Assembly (NCBI GenBank): GCA_016292805.1
Contig: JAEDFM010000002.1
Coordinates: forward strand, 45,079-109,078
Source: Treponema sp.
GTDB lineage: Bacteria; Spirochaetota; Spirochaetia; Treponematales; Treponemataceae
Reading direction: 5' to 3'
DNA: 64,000 nt
In this document: positions 15,979 through 24,050 of the stretch, in pieces
Layout: the number at the start of each line of letters is the position of its first letter
Numbering within the stretch: position 1 is the stretch's first letter
Program-made: the position numbers and the translations under genes
The notes under the pieces: model-generated
Database searches by the model: none
The model's input: the letters and a program-made list of their open reading frames with translations, nothing else
Told to the model about the DNA's origin: nothing

Positions 15979-17631
15979 TTAAACACGGTATTTAATTTTT
16001 TTACCAGTTCCTTCATAAAGTTTCTTTCTCATTTCAGAAACCTGAGTATCAGAAATGTAATCATCGAAGCTCATCATTCTATCAATAATTCCATTTGGTG
16101 TAATTTCAACAATACGGTTTGCAATAGACTGAATGAATTCGTGGTCATGTGAACTGAACAAAAGAACACCAGGGAATGCAATTAAACCTTCGTTTAATGA
16201 CTGAATTGCTTCAAGGTCAAGGTGGTTTGTTGGATCATCCATAGTAATACAGTTAGCACCAGAAAGCATTAACTTAGAAAGCATACAGCGAACCTTTTCA
16301 CCACCAGACAGAACCTTTACTTTTTTCAAAGATTCATCACCGCTAAACAACATTCGTCCAAGGAATCCGCGAACATAACCGTCATCTTGTTCTTTAGAAT
16401 ACTGTTTAAGCCATTCAGTAATATTCATTTCGTTATTAAAACTGTCGCTGTTATCCCGTGGCAAATAAGTCTGAGATGTAGTCTGACCCCAGAAGAATTC
16501 TCCAGAATCAGGTTTTACTCTTCCGTTAATAATATCAAACAATGCTGTTACAGAGTTATGTTCAATACCAACAAAAGCAACTTTATCTGTACGGTTAATT
16601 TTAAGATTGAAGTTTTTAAGAAGAACGTTTCCATCAGAATCTGTATAGTTCAAGTCTTTAATTTCAAGAACATTATTACCAATTTCACGGTCCATCTTAA
16701 AGTTTACATATGGGAACTTACGGGTAGAAACAGGGATTTCTTCCATAGATTCAGCAAGCTTATCGTAAATCTTTTTGCGGGAAGTAGCCTGTTTAGCTTT
16801 AGAAGCGTTAGAACTGAATCGTAAAATAAATTCCTTTAAGTCCTTCATTTTATCTTCAGTTTTCTTCTGCTGTTCATGAGCCTGACGCTGCATAATCTGA
16901 GTCATCTGATACCAGAAATCGTAGTTACCAGAGAACTGAGTAATTTTTCCAAAGTCAATATCACAAATGTAAGTACAAACTGTATTAAGGAAGTGACGGT
17001 CATGTGATACAACAATTACAGTATTTTCAAAATCCAAAAGGAAGTTTTCCAGCCATGTAATAGATTCAATATCAAGACCGTTTGTAGGTTCATCAAGAAG
17101 CAATGCATCTGGATTACCGTAAATTGATTGAGCCAGCAGAACACGAACCTTCTGACCTTCATCAAGTTCACTCATCATTTTGTCATGGAATTCTTCTTCA
17201 AGACCAAGACCAGAAAGCATCTGTTCAATTTCATTTTCAGCTTCATATCCGCCTAATTCACCAAATTCAGCTTCAAGCTCAGCAGATTTAATACCGTCTT
17301 CTTCTGTAAAATCAGCCTTAGCATAAATTTCATCACGAGCTTTAGAAACTTCGTAAAGCTTTGGGTAACCCATCATTACAGTTTCTTTTACAGAATATTC
17401 ATCAAAAGCAAAGTGGTCCTGCTTTAATACAGCCATTCGTTCGCCTGGAGTCATAAAAATCTGACCTGAATCTTTTTCCAATTCACCAGACAAAAGTTTA
17501 AGGAATGTAGATTTTCCGGCACCGTTAGCGCCAGTAATACCGTAACAGTTTCCTTTATTGAATTTTAAGTTTACATCTTTGAACAGTGGTTTTTCACTGA
17601 ATGATAAGCTTACGTCACTTACAGTAATCAT
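15979..17631 (-). CDS. ABC-F family ATPase (YbiT-like)
   Basis: 550 residues with two ATP-binding cassettes and no membrane segments. Cassette 1 has Walker A GANGAGKSTFL and Walker B ALLLDEPTNGLD, with a diverged signature (MSELDEGQKVRVLLAQ); cassette 2 has a diverged Walker A (VGIEHNSVTALFD) with the lysine lost, the signature LSGGEKVRC, and CITMDDPTNHLD. The linker between them (about 230-320, rich in K, Q and E) is the P-site tRNA interaction motif region. ABC-F proteins act on the ribosome, in stalling relief or antibiotic protection. The degenerate second P-loop and the DD in place of DE are notable. Its start shares one base with the DEAD-box helicase stop. Confidence 0.88.
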   Translation of the reverse strand: MITVSDVSLSFSEKPLFKDVNLKFNKGNCYGITGANGAGKSTFLKLLSGELEKDSGQIFMTPGERMAVLKQDHFAFDEYSVKETVMMGYPKLYEVSKARDEIYAKADFTEEDGIKSAELEAEFGELGGYEAENEIEQMLSGLGLEEEFHDKMMSELDEGQKVRVLLAQSIYGNPDALLLDEPTNGLDIESITWLENFLLDFENTVIVVSHDRHFLNTVCTYICDIDFGKITQFSGNYDFWYQMTQIMQRQAHEQQKKTEDKMKDLKEFILRFSSNASKAKQATSRKKIYDKLAESMEEIPVSTRKFPYVNFKMDREIGNNVLEIKDLNYTDSDGNVLLKNFNLKINRTDKVAFVGIEHNSVTALFDIINGRVKPDSGEFFWGQTTSQTYLPRDNSDSFNNEMNITEWLKQYSKEQDDGYVRGFLGRMLFSGDESLKKVKVLSGGEKVRCMLSKLMLSGANCITMDDPTNHLDLEAIQSLNEGLIAFPGVLLFSSHDHEFIQSIANRIVEITPNGIIDRMMSFDDYISDTQVSEMRKKLYEGTGKKIKYRV

Positions 17632-19277
17632 TATTTTTTTCCTCCAAAGAAAGCCTTAATTTTAGCAAGCAATCCTTTCTTCTGAGGTGCAGCAGGCTTA
17701 TTATTATAGCGATTTTTCTTGTAGTCGCCCTTCTTGTAATCACCTTTTTTGTAATTACTGTTTTTGTTGTTATAGTTTTTCTTTCCCTTGTAATTCTTTG
17801 AACCATTGCGATTCTGTGAATTATCTGAACCATAGCGTTCTTTATAGAACTTCATGCGTTCTTCGTAAGACATATTTGAAAGTTTTTCTGGATCAATGTA
17901 AGGCTTTTTATTTCCCTTATTGTTTTTGTGGAAATCTCCGCCTTTTTTGTAGCCGTCTTTCTTATAACCATTTTTCTTACCATGGTTATCCTTTTTGTGA
18001 TATTCACCGCCGTAACTATTTTTGTTATGGAAGTCTCCGTTCTTACCTTTACGGTATCCACCACGGTTGTCCATATCATCATCACCACGCCAGTTTTCTG
18101 TTCTAATGTAAACACCAGCAGATTTATCTTCTTCCATCTGGTCAGGGTAAGCTACAGTTGCAGGAATAGTCATTTCAATATATCGTTCAATTGCAGGAAG
18201 GTTGTAAACGTCCTGTTCAGAACAGAAAGTATATGCTTTTCCAGATTTACCTGCGCGGGCTGTACGACCAATGCGGTGAACATAATTTTCAGCTTCTACA
18301 GGAAGGTCGTAGTTAATTACCATTGCAAGGTCATCAACATCAATACCACGGGCAGCAACATCTGTTGCAACAAGGCATTTTACTTCTCCAGCTTTAAGAG
18401 ACTTAAGAATCTGAAGGCGTTTAGACTGTGGAAGATCTCCAATAAGAAATTCAGCCTTAATATCATTCATCTGAAGCCGTTTTGCAACAACTTCGCAGGA
18501 ACGCTTTGTATTGCTGAAAATAATTACAGATTCAGGACTTTCATGCTTAAGAATACCAAGCAAAAGCTTCATTTTTTCATCAGAAGAAACATGGAGTAAT
18601 TCCTGCTGAATTTCACTAACAGTAATATTTTCAGCTTCAATTTCAATTTCTACAGGATCACGAGTATATTCCCATGCAAGATTTTTTACATAAGAGTTTA
18701 ATGTTGCAGAGAACAACATTGTCTGACGATTTTCAGCTTCTGGAAGACATTTTAAGATTTTACGAAGATCAGGATAGAATCCCATATCAAACATACGGTC
18801 AGCTTCATCAATTACACAGAATTTTGCATCTTTTAATGTAAGATTTCCACCTTCCTGCAAATCAATTACACGACCAGGTGTACCAATAATAATATCAACA
18901 CCTTTTTTAAGGTTAGCAATCTGTTTTTCGTAGCCTACACCACCATAAACACTGAATGCTTTAAGACCAGAAGTTCCAGCAAGAACCTTTGCTTCTTCTT
19001 CAATCTGAACAGCAAGTTCACGAGTTGGAGCTAAAATCAAACATTTTTTACCCTTGTTTTCTTCCTTCAGCATTTCGCCAATAACAGCAACAAGGTAAGC
19101 ACAAGTTTTACCAGTTCCAGTCTGAGACTGAACATACAAATCAGGACCTTTAGCAGCGTCCTCAGCTTTTTTTGAAGCTTTAATTACCTGTTCCTGAACA
19201 GGAGTACAACTAACATAACCGGCAGCTTCAATACCTTTTAAAAGTCTTTCATCAAGACCAAATTCAACAAAATCCAT
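17631..19277 (-). CDS. DEAD-box RNA helicase
   Basis: 548 residues. Motifs in order: Q motif (FVEFGLDERLLKGIEAAGY), I SQTGTGKT, Ia PTRELA, Ib TPGR, II DEAD (VIDEADRMFDMG), III SAT, IV (VIIFSNTKRSCE), V VATDVAARGIDV, VI HRIGRTARAG. After the core comes a tail of some 150 residues rich in G, K, Y and N with degenerate YKKGDYKKG repeats, a nonspecific RNA-binding tail. The role is ribosome assembly or mRNA turnover, like RhlE/CsdA. ATG 19277 has GAGG 8 bases upstream; the open frame runs 34 codons further but without such a site. It forms a two-gene operon with the ABC-F gene, both acting on ribosomes or RNA. Confidence 0.92.
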   Translation of the reverse strand: MDFVEFGLDERLLKGIEAAGYVSCTPVQEQVIKASKKAEDAAKGPDLYVQSQTGTGKTCAYLVAVIGEMLKEENKGKKCLILAPTRELAVQIEEEAKVLAGTSGLKAFSVYGGVGYEKQIANLKKGVDIIIGTPGRVIDLQEGGNLTLKDAKFCVIDEADRMFDMGFYPDLRKILKCLPEAENRQTMLFSATLNSYVKNLAWEYTRDPVEIEIEAENITVSEIQQELLHVSSDEKMKLLLGILKHESPESVIIFSNTKRSCEVVAKRLQMNDIKAEFLIGDLPQSKRLQILKSLKAGEVKCLVATDVAARGIDVDDLAMVINYDLPVEAENYVHRIGRTARAGKSGKAYTFCSEQDVYNLPAIERYIEMTIPATVAYPDQMEEDKSAGVYIRTENWRGDDDMDNRGGYRKGKNGDFHNKNSYGGEYHKKDNHGKKNGYKKDGYKKGGDFHKNNKGNKKPYIDPEKLSNMSYEERMKFYKERYGSDNSQNRNGSKNYKGKKNYNNKNSNYKKGDYKKGDYKKNRYNNKPAAPQKKGLLAKIKAFFGGKK

Positions 19278-19404
19278 TACGATTTCCTCATCTATTTTTT
19301 CCGCAGGACACACAGGTCCAGGGTATAATATTTGCAATTTATAGAAAATAATACCATTTTTTGCGGTTAATGGGAACATGGGATAAATAATGCAGAATTA
19401 AGAA
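19278..19404 (-). promoter_or_regulatory. Leader and candidate promoter of the DEAD-box gene
   Basis: On the minus strand TGGTATTAT (an extended -10) is followed by a leader of about 65-70 bases that includes a small GGACC...GGTCC-type hairpin region (CCTGGACCTGTGTGTCC) and the GAGG ribosome site. A long leader is usual for cold-inducible RNA helicases, but no specific regulator can be read here. Confidence 0.3.
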
Positions 19405-19617
19405 TTAATAGTGAGGGGGTTTGCGGTTGGGGATATCTGCACCAGCGTTTTCCATAACATCTTTTAAACGCTGGGAAAGGATTTTATTTTCGGCTTTTAA
19501 AAGTTCAATATCTTTGGCCTGCTGTACAGCTACTTCCTGAATTTGATTTATAAAGTCTTCCATGTAGGCTATTTTAATTTCTAGGTTGTCTATGCGTTCT
19601 TCGTTATTCATAAGCAT
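19405..19617 (-). CDS. slyX: SlyX family protein
   Basis: 70 residues forming one coiled coil (EERIDNLEIKIAYMEDFINQI, then QQAKDIELLKAENKILSQRLKD) and ending with the family hallmark PPHY. SlyX proteins are small and widespread in bacteria, with no established function. The start is 3 bases after the stop of the preceding gene, so it appears to be the last gene of the five-gene operon that begins with the 400-residue lipoprotein. The first codons (MLMNN) offer two possible starts. Confidence 0.85.
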   Translation of the reverse strand: MLMNNEERIDNLEIKIAYMEDFINQIQEVAVQQAKDIELLKAENKILSQRLKDVMENAGADIPNRKPPHY

Positions 19618-19620
19618 CTT

Positions 19621-20196
19621 TTATTTAATAATTTTGTTAATATGATTAATAAATTGTTTCCAACTTAGAGTCTCATAAGTTCTTTTAATTTCTGTAATTT
19701 TTGTTGGCGGTGGCATAATAAAATTACTACTTTTCCATTCTCGCAGAGCCTGCATTTCATCACCATCAGGAGTTATAATTTCATTATTTTTTTTGATATT
19801 ATTTATTTGATTTTCAAGGTTCAGTTTATATTCGGAAGACTTTTTTTTCTCCTTCCATTTTCTGTCCCTTTCATCTAAAACATTCTGATACTTTTCCTTA
19901 TCTTCCTTTACTTTTTTTATAAAAGCTTCATTTCCCATTTCTTCCATTTTATCATACTGATCTGGTAAAAAAGGTATTGAAATTTTATTGTAACTTTTAT
20001 TCATCTTACTAAAATATCTTGTCCATATGATTTCTATTATTCCATATGAATTTAACTTTTCATCCTGAATATCTTTAGTTACATAAAGGATTCTGGAAGG
20101 ATTTATTTTTTTTGAAACTTCTTCCCATTTTTCATCAGAAAACCTTTCCAATGTTTTTGTGTTAATATGAATGTTATTTATTACTGCGTATACCAT
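19621..20196 (-). CDS. Hypothetical protein, 191 residues
   Basis: Not recognised. Predicted soluble, with no signal peptide. The first 75 residues (VYAVINNIHINTKTLERFSD) look like a compact alpha/beta unit. The middle (about 85-140) is a strongly charged, Lys/Glu-rich helix (EAFIKKVKEDKEKYQNVLDE), and the C-terminus is WKQFINHINKIIK. Codon use is more A/T-biased than the housekeeping genes around it. It lies 4 bases from the small lipoprotein gene before it and 3 bases from slyX after it, so it is co-transcribed. It may be specific to this lineage. Confidence 0.6.
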   Translation of the reverse strand: MVYAVINNIHINTKTLERFSDEKWEEVSKKINPSRILYVTKDIQDEKLNSYGIIEIIWTRYFSKMNKSYNKISIPFLPDQYDKMEEMGNEAFIKKVKEDKEKYQNVLDERDRKWKEKKKSSEYKLNLENQINNIKKNNEIITPDGDEMQALREWKSSNFIMPPPTKITEIKRTYETLSWKQFINHINKIIK

Positions 20197-20200
20197 TTCA

Positions 20201-20539
20201 TTATCTCTCGATTTTTACATGACTTGCTTTTGAACTGTATGTATAAACATTATTTTTTTCATCATACAAACAGTTGTTTTTTTTATCGTATGTATAAATT
20301 TTATTTTTTTCCAACCCCATGTTGTTCTTATAATTCATAGTCAATTCATTTGTCTTTGAATTATAGTTGTATGTTCCGTATAATAACCCACTGTATGAAC
20401 AAGTTCCGTCATTGAATAAAATTATTAATACATTTGAATTCACAAAAACTTTGTTTTTAACATCATTTATTTTACACGATATAAATAAAAATGATAGTAT
20501 CATAAAAATATTTATAATTATTTTTTTTATTGTATCCAT
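20201..20539 (-). CDS. Small lipoprotein of unknown function
   Basis: 112 residues from the ATG chosen. The N-terminus DTIKKIIINIFMILSFLFIS is a basic-hydrophobic signal followed by Cys (lipobox FISC), so it should be lipidated and anchored. The mature part is polar, rich in N, K and Y, with strand-like repeats (SYSGLLYGTYNYNSKTNELTM, then NKIYTYDKKNNCLYDEKNNV) that suggest a small beta-meander, perhaps MORN- or WD-like. An upstream TTG at 20563 overlaps the SprT-like stop and would also be in frame, but the lipoprotein signal fits the ATG at 20539 best. Function unknown. Confidence 0.6.
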   Translation of the reverse strand: MDTIKKIIINIFMILSFLFISCKINDVKNKVFVNSNVLIILFNDGTCSYSGLLYGTYNYNSKTNELTMNYKNNMGLEKNKIYTYDKKNNCLYDEKNNVYTYSSKASHVKIER

Positions 20540-20559
20540 TTTCCGCATATAAGTTCTAA

Positions 20560-20970
20560 TCAACTTTTTTTCCTATACATTTGAATATCCGCAAGAATAT
20601 TTAATTTTTTTCCGCCAATTTTACCTGTATCAGTAGGAACCAATCCTATAGATATCATTATTTCAGCCCAGGCCTTATTATGATAACCAGTAGTTATTCT
20701 TTCTCCCCTGCACTCCTGCAGCATATGTACCATTTCATGAACCAATGTAGCGAACGTACGTTCACAGTCCAGGACACCGAAATAATTAGGATTTAAGCAT
20801 ATTTCATGATGTCTTGTATTATTTGAATTATCAATAAACCTGTTTGGAGAAAAATAACCTATTGTATCTGAAACCCTGCTTAATGTAAAAATACATTCAG
20901 GCAGTTCATTATGAAAAAGCCTTTGATTATAAAAATCAAAGGCTTTTTTTAATTCCTGGTATATATCCAT
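20560..20970 (-). CDS. SprT-like zinc metalloprotease domain protein (truncated form)
   Basis: 136 residues with the SprT/Spartan-like fold. The catalytic motif is HEMVHMLQ (HExxH) at about 77-81, with the third ligand in YHNKAWAEIM. Family members common on conjugative elements continue after SIGLxPSDTGxPGGK into a C-terminal zinc ribbon; here the text reads SIGLVPTDTGKIGGKK and then ends within 16 residues, so the ribbon is missing. In the alternate frame after the A tract a stretch KYSCGYSNV resembles the start of that ribbon, so a frameshift may have cut it off. It is co-transcribed with the lipoprotein in front (3-base gap). Substrate unknown; family members cleave DNA-bound proteins. 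Confidence 0.75.
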   Translation of the reverse strand: MDIYQELKKAFDFYNQRLFHNELPECIFTLSRVSDTIGYFSPNRFIDNSNNTRHHEICLNPNYFGVLDCERTFATLVHEMVHMLQECRGERITTGYHNKAWAEIMISIGLVPTDTGKIGGKKLNILADIQMYRKKS

Positions 20971-20973
20971 AAA

Positions 20974-22176
20974 TTAGTAACGATAGTCTGTATAATTCCA
21001 ACCAAGTATTTTATTTTCATAAGGTGAAATTTCAAGCTCATATAAGCCAATAAAAATATCATCTTTATCAGAAAAAGTATAACAATTATATTCTTTTATA
21101 GCCTTATAAAGTTCTGGATAATCTTCTTCTCTTAATGGAGTTGAAACATACTTTTCGTTATCAAGTTCATAAAGTTCAACACTATTTATATTAACAATTA
21201 AACCTATATATCTGTAATCTTCCCTAGACTCACTATAAATACCTTTAAAAGATAATTTATCAAAACTGATATTGAAAGTAGTTCCATGATTTTTTATATA
21301 ATTATAATGTGTTTCATTAAAATCAGGATTATTGAATCTACTATTATAGCTACTAATATCCTCATTCCTATCAAGAATTTTTTCAACCCATTCATAATCA
21401 TTTCTTAAAGCGGTAATATATTCATATTCAAGACCGATAATGTCTTTAATAATTTTTTTTCTTTCAGAAGAAGATATTTCAAGTTCATATCTATCCAAAG
21501 ATAAATTTTCATTAATACAAAATGGAACTGGAACACAATATCTTGCATTATATTTATTTGTTAGATCAGTAAAATTATATACACCATCAACACAATTAAG
21601 TTTTAATAAGTTATCTTTAAATGTAAAACCAATATGTATGTCTTTTTCATCATCAGAATAATATAAAGGATAATCATCAGATTCTATAAATTTTTCATAA
21701 GGAAAATTATAATAATCATTGTGACAAGGTCTAATTGTAGGTAAAATTATAAAATAAATTTTATTTCCTAATTTTTCAAATTCATAGGTATAATCTTTAA
21801 ATGTTTCAGGCTCTTCAACATTTAATTCTAAATTAAAATATTTGTCTACTAATTTAGTTTTATCATTTTCCATATTTCCCCAGGTCCTAAGCTCGTAATA
21901 ATCATCCATTGTACCTAAAACCTCATCCCCATAAAGAACTTTAATACCACCTTTAGTACAATTTTCTATATAAAAAAAATAATGTTCTTTATCATAAGAT
22001 ACTTTTTTAAAAAGTTCCAAACCTTTATATTCTTCATGACCTTCATACACTTTATAATCAAAATTAATTTTGTTTAAATCAAACTGTTCGGGAACATCCG
22101 GTGTATTTCCAGGTCCACCTTTACATCCAAGTAATAAACTTAAGAAAAATAACGGAATGAATAATAACTTTTTCAT
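20974..22176 (-). CDS. Large lipoprotein of unknown function, first gene of a phase-variable operon
   Basis: 400 residues. The signal peptide KKLLFIPLFFLSLLLGCKGG carries a clear lipobox (LLLGC), so it should be processed by Lsp and anchored in a membrane. The mature protein is acidic and Tyr-rich with many DxY/NY patches, probably beta-rich, and matches no family I know. In treponemes such proteins are often surface-exposed. Shine-Dalgarno GAGGTG precedes the ATG. Directly upstream, the promoter spacer is a TA repeat, so expression may switch on and off by repeat slippage. The gene is A/T-rich compared with its neighbours and heads an operon with a SprT-like protease, a small lipoprotein, an unknown gene and slyX. 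Confidence 0.75.
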   Translation of the reverse strand: MKKLLFIPLFFLSLLLGCKGGPGNTPDVPEQFDLNKINFDYKVYEGHEEYKGLELFKKVSYDKEHYFFYIENCTKGGIKVLYGDEVLGTMDDYYELRTWGNMENDKTKLVDKYFNLELNVEEPETFKDYTYEFEKLGNKIYFIILPTIRPCHNDYYNFPYEKFIESDDYPLYYSDDEKDIHIGFTFKDNLLKLNCVDGVYNFTDLTNKYNARYCVPVPFCINENLSLDRYELEISSSERKKIIKDIIGLEYEYITALRNDYEWVEKILDRNEDISSYNSRFNNPDFNETHYNYIKNHGTTFNISFDKLSFKGIYSESREDYRYIGLIVNINSVELYELDNEKYVSTPLREEDYPELYKAIKEYNCYTFSDKDDIFIGLYELEISPYENKILGWNYTDYRY

Positions 22177-22207
22177 AAATCACCTCTAAAAATTTTTAAC
22201 CACTAAA

Positions 22208-22234
22208 ATTATATATATATATATATATTGTCAA
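22208..22234 (-). promoter_or_regulatory. TA-repeat promoter of the lipoprotein operon
   Basis: On the minus strand: perfect -35 TTGACA (22229-22234), a 15-base spacer composed only of AT repeats, and perfect -10 TATAAT (22208-22213). Gain of one TA unit would give the ideal 17-base spacer. The expected start site is about 25 bases before the lipoprotein ATG. Confidence 0.7.
22210..22228. repeat. Dinucleotide TA microsatellite, about 9.5 units
   Basis: Nineteen bases of uninterrupted alternating T and A lying between the -35 and -10 of the lipoprotein operon. Tracts of this length slip during replication, so unit number is expected to vary between cells. Confidence 0.9.
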
Positions 22235-22393
22235 AAAAATTCTTTGAAAAAGTTACAACAGTCGTTTTATATATCGTATTATAAACTTGATTACAATAGA
22301 GTAAGAATTTCACCGATACTTCAAAATTTACTTATGTTATATTAAAAAAAATAAACAATCTATAAAATAGATCATGTTTATCTATATGCTCAA

Positions 22394-22422
22394 TTCTCAA
22401 CATTAATTTATTTTGTTATACT
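22394..22422 (+). promoter_or_regulatory. Promoter of the RlmK-like methyltransferase gene
   Basis: TTCTCA, 17-base spacer ending in TGT (extended -10), TATACT, then 6 bases to the ATG. No ribosome-binding site is possible between, so the mRNA is probably leaderless. Confidence 0.6.
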
Positions 22423-22428
22423 TCACTT

Positions 22429-23592
22429 ATGGAAAACAAAACTCAATATCAGGCTGAATTATTTGGAAACCGCCTTAAGAAAAAATATAAAGAATTACGC
22501 AGATGGGCTCGCAAAAACAGAGTATCCTGCTACCGTATTTACGACCGTGATATTCCAGAAGTTCCAGTTAGTCTTGATTTATATGAATTTCTTCCAACTG
22601 ACTGTACAACTGTAATTGAAACAGCCAGATTTATTGCAGACCAGAATGCCCGTTTAAGTGCAAATGATCTTTCTGTAGAAGCAGATATTAAAGAACGAAC
22701 TTATGCTGTTTTATATTTATATGAACGACCATACCAGAAAGAAGATTCGGAAGAAGAACTTTGGCTTACTGCTATGGCTGATTCTGCGGCAGAAGTTTTA
22801 GGAATCGAAGTTTCACATATCATAAAAAAATTCCGTAAACACAACGATCATAAATCATCACAATACGAAAAAGATGATAAATCTGATTTACCTCAAATTG
22901 AATATAATACAGTCCAGGAATGCGGGCAGATGTTTAAAATCAACTTAGGGTCTTATCTTGATAACGGACTCTTCTTTGACCATCGTCCACTTAGAAATAC
23001 AGTCCGCGAAACCTGCAGCAACAAATCTGTACTCAATCTTTTCTGTTATACAGGTAGTTTTAGTGTTTATGCAGCTCAGGGAAATGCTAAATCTGTAGAA
23101 TCTGTAGATCTTTCAAATACTTATTTGAATTGGGCTAAAGAAAACATGGAATTAAATGGTTTTGACGACCGTAAAAAATATATTTTTACTCGTGCAGATT
23201 GTATGGCTTTTCTTCAGGAAAAGGCAGTTGCCCAGAAAGCAGTAATTTCGGGAAAAGTCGATGCTGACACTAAAGCAAAGGCAAAAACTTACGATTTAAT
23301 CATTCTGGATCCACCGACCTTCTCTAACAGTAAAAACACTTACAATGTTCTTGATATTAACAAAGACTGGCCTCAGCTTGTAAAAGACTGTCTGAACATT
23401 CTTAATCCTGGCGGAACTTTATACTTCAGCACAAACTCAGAACGATTAAAGTTTGACAGAGCTCAACTTCCGCAGGCTTCAATTTCTGGATGTACTATTG
23501 GCTTTGAGGATATTACTTCCCAGACTATTCCAAATGATTACGCAGGAAGTAAACCACACCGCTGCTGGAAATTTACACTTGGTAAAATCTAA
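22429..23592 (+). CDS. Class I SAM-dependent 23S rRNA methyltransferase, RlmK-like
   Basis: 387 residues matching the C-terminal half (RlmK) of E. coli RlmL/RlmKL, which makes m7G2069. The N-terminal part (ELFGNRLKKKYKELRRWARK, then YRIYDRDIPEVPVSLD) is the RNA-binding linker. The Rossmann part has SAM motif I (VLNLFCYTGSFSVYAAQGNA), the acidic loop VESVDLSNTYLNWAKENM, catalytic LDPPTFSNSK, and DWPQLVKDCLNILNPGGTLYFSTNS. The THUMP-RlmL half is absent, so it is a stand-alone RlmK type. Single gene, divergent from the lipoprotein operon, and ended by a strong terminator shared with rpmE. Confidence 0.88.
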   Translation: MENKTQYQAELFGNRLKKKYKELRRWARKNRVSCYRIYDRDIPEVPVSLDLYEFLPTDCTTVIETARFIADQNARLSANDLSVEADIKERTYAVLYLYERPYQKEDSEEELWLTAMADSAAEVLGIEVSHIIKKFRKHNDHKSSQYEKDDKSDLPQIEYNTVQECGQMFKINLGSYLDNGLFFDHRPLRNTVRETCSNKSVLNLFCYTGSFSVYAAQGNAKSVESVDLSNTYLNWAKENMELNGFDDRKKYIFTRADCMAFLQEKAVAQKAVISGKVDADTKAKAKTYDLIILDPPTFSNSKNTYNVLDINKDWPQLVKDCLNILNPGGTLYFSTNSERLKFDRAQLPQASISGCTIGFEDITSQTIPNDYAGSKPHRCWKFTLGKI

Positions 23593-23607
23593 GAACTATG
23601 TTAAATG

Positions 23608-23639
23608 AAAAAAGCTCGTCGTCAAGGCGAGCTTTTTTT
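23608..23639. terminator. Bidirectional terminator between RlmK-like gene and rpmE
   Basis: AAAAAAGCTCG and CGAGCTTTTTTT form a stem with A and T tracts on either side, so it can end transcription from both convergent genes. Confidence 0.88.
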
Positions 23640-23671
23640 GCAACTATTAAGCAATTATTTTGCAATATAAA

Positions 23672-23887
23672 TTAGTTGTTAGCGTCAGTTTTAATACCAT
23701 AGCGTTTGTTGAAACGATCGATACGACCTGCTGTATCAACTAACTTCTGTTTTCCTGTGTAGAATGGGTGACAAGCAGAACAAATTTCAACATGGATGTT
23801 TTCAACTGTTGAGCGTGTTTCAATTACATTACCACAGATACATGTGATTTTAGTAATCTGATAATTTGGGTGAATTCCCTTTTTCAT
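23672..23887 (-). CDS. rpmE: 50S ribosomal protein L31 (zinc-binding type)
   Basis: 71 residues. Cys16 and Cys18 (ITCICGN) and Cys36 and Cys39 (EICSACHPFYTGK) are the zinc-binding set of the C+ type of L31, so no zinc-independent paralog (YkgM/RpmE2) is implied. Shine-Dalgarno AGGAG lies 8 bases before the ATG. It lies downstream of rho with a 163-base gap that contains its own leader, an arrangement seen in many bacteria and, as I recall, in T. pallidum. Confidence 0.97.
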   Translation of the reverse strand: MKKGIHPNYQITKITCICGNVIETRSTVENIHVEICSACHPFYTGKQKLVDTAGRIDRFNKRYGIKTDANN

Positions 23888-23996
23888 TTGTATAACTCCT
23901 ATATTCTTGCCCGATATTACGCCCGGCTGCCCCTAGCTTGTTCTATGGAACATCTATCATTCCGCTACCGTCAACTATTATTAAAATAATATCACA
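23888..23996 (-). promoter_or_regulatory. Candidate structured leader and promoter of rpmE
   Basis: The minus strand holds an extended -10 TGATATTAT, then about 85 bases of unusually GC-rich leader with two potential hairpins: TGTTC-CATA-GAACA and a GCCGG...CGGGC stem. L31 leaders in other phyla are autoregulatory, so this could be a spirochaetal counterpart. Structure was judged by eye only. Confidence 0.3.
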
Positions 23997-24050
23997 AGAT
24001 GATTTACTAATATTAATAAATTAAATAAAAATATTCAAGTAATCTATAGC

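Noticed and set aside
16387..16824. A 145-codon plus-strand frame opposite the ABC-F gene
   Set aside because: Antisense shadow of conserved ABC motifs; no start signal.
17690..18110. Tandem repeats in the DEAD-box tail as a CRISPR-like or mobile repeat
   Set aside because: The repetition is imperfect, in frame, and encodes a Gly/Lys/Tyr RNA-binding tail.
17928..18599. A 223-codon plus-strand open frame opposite the DEAD-box helicase gene
   Set aside because: It lies wholly antisense to the helicase core and basic tail, has biased Phe/Ser/Val composition typical of an antisense frame, and lacks a ribosome site.
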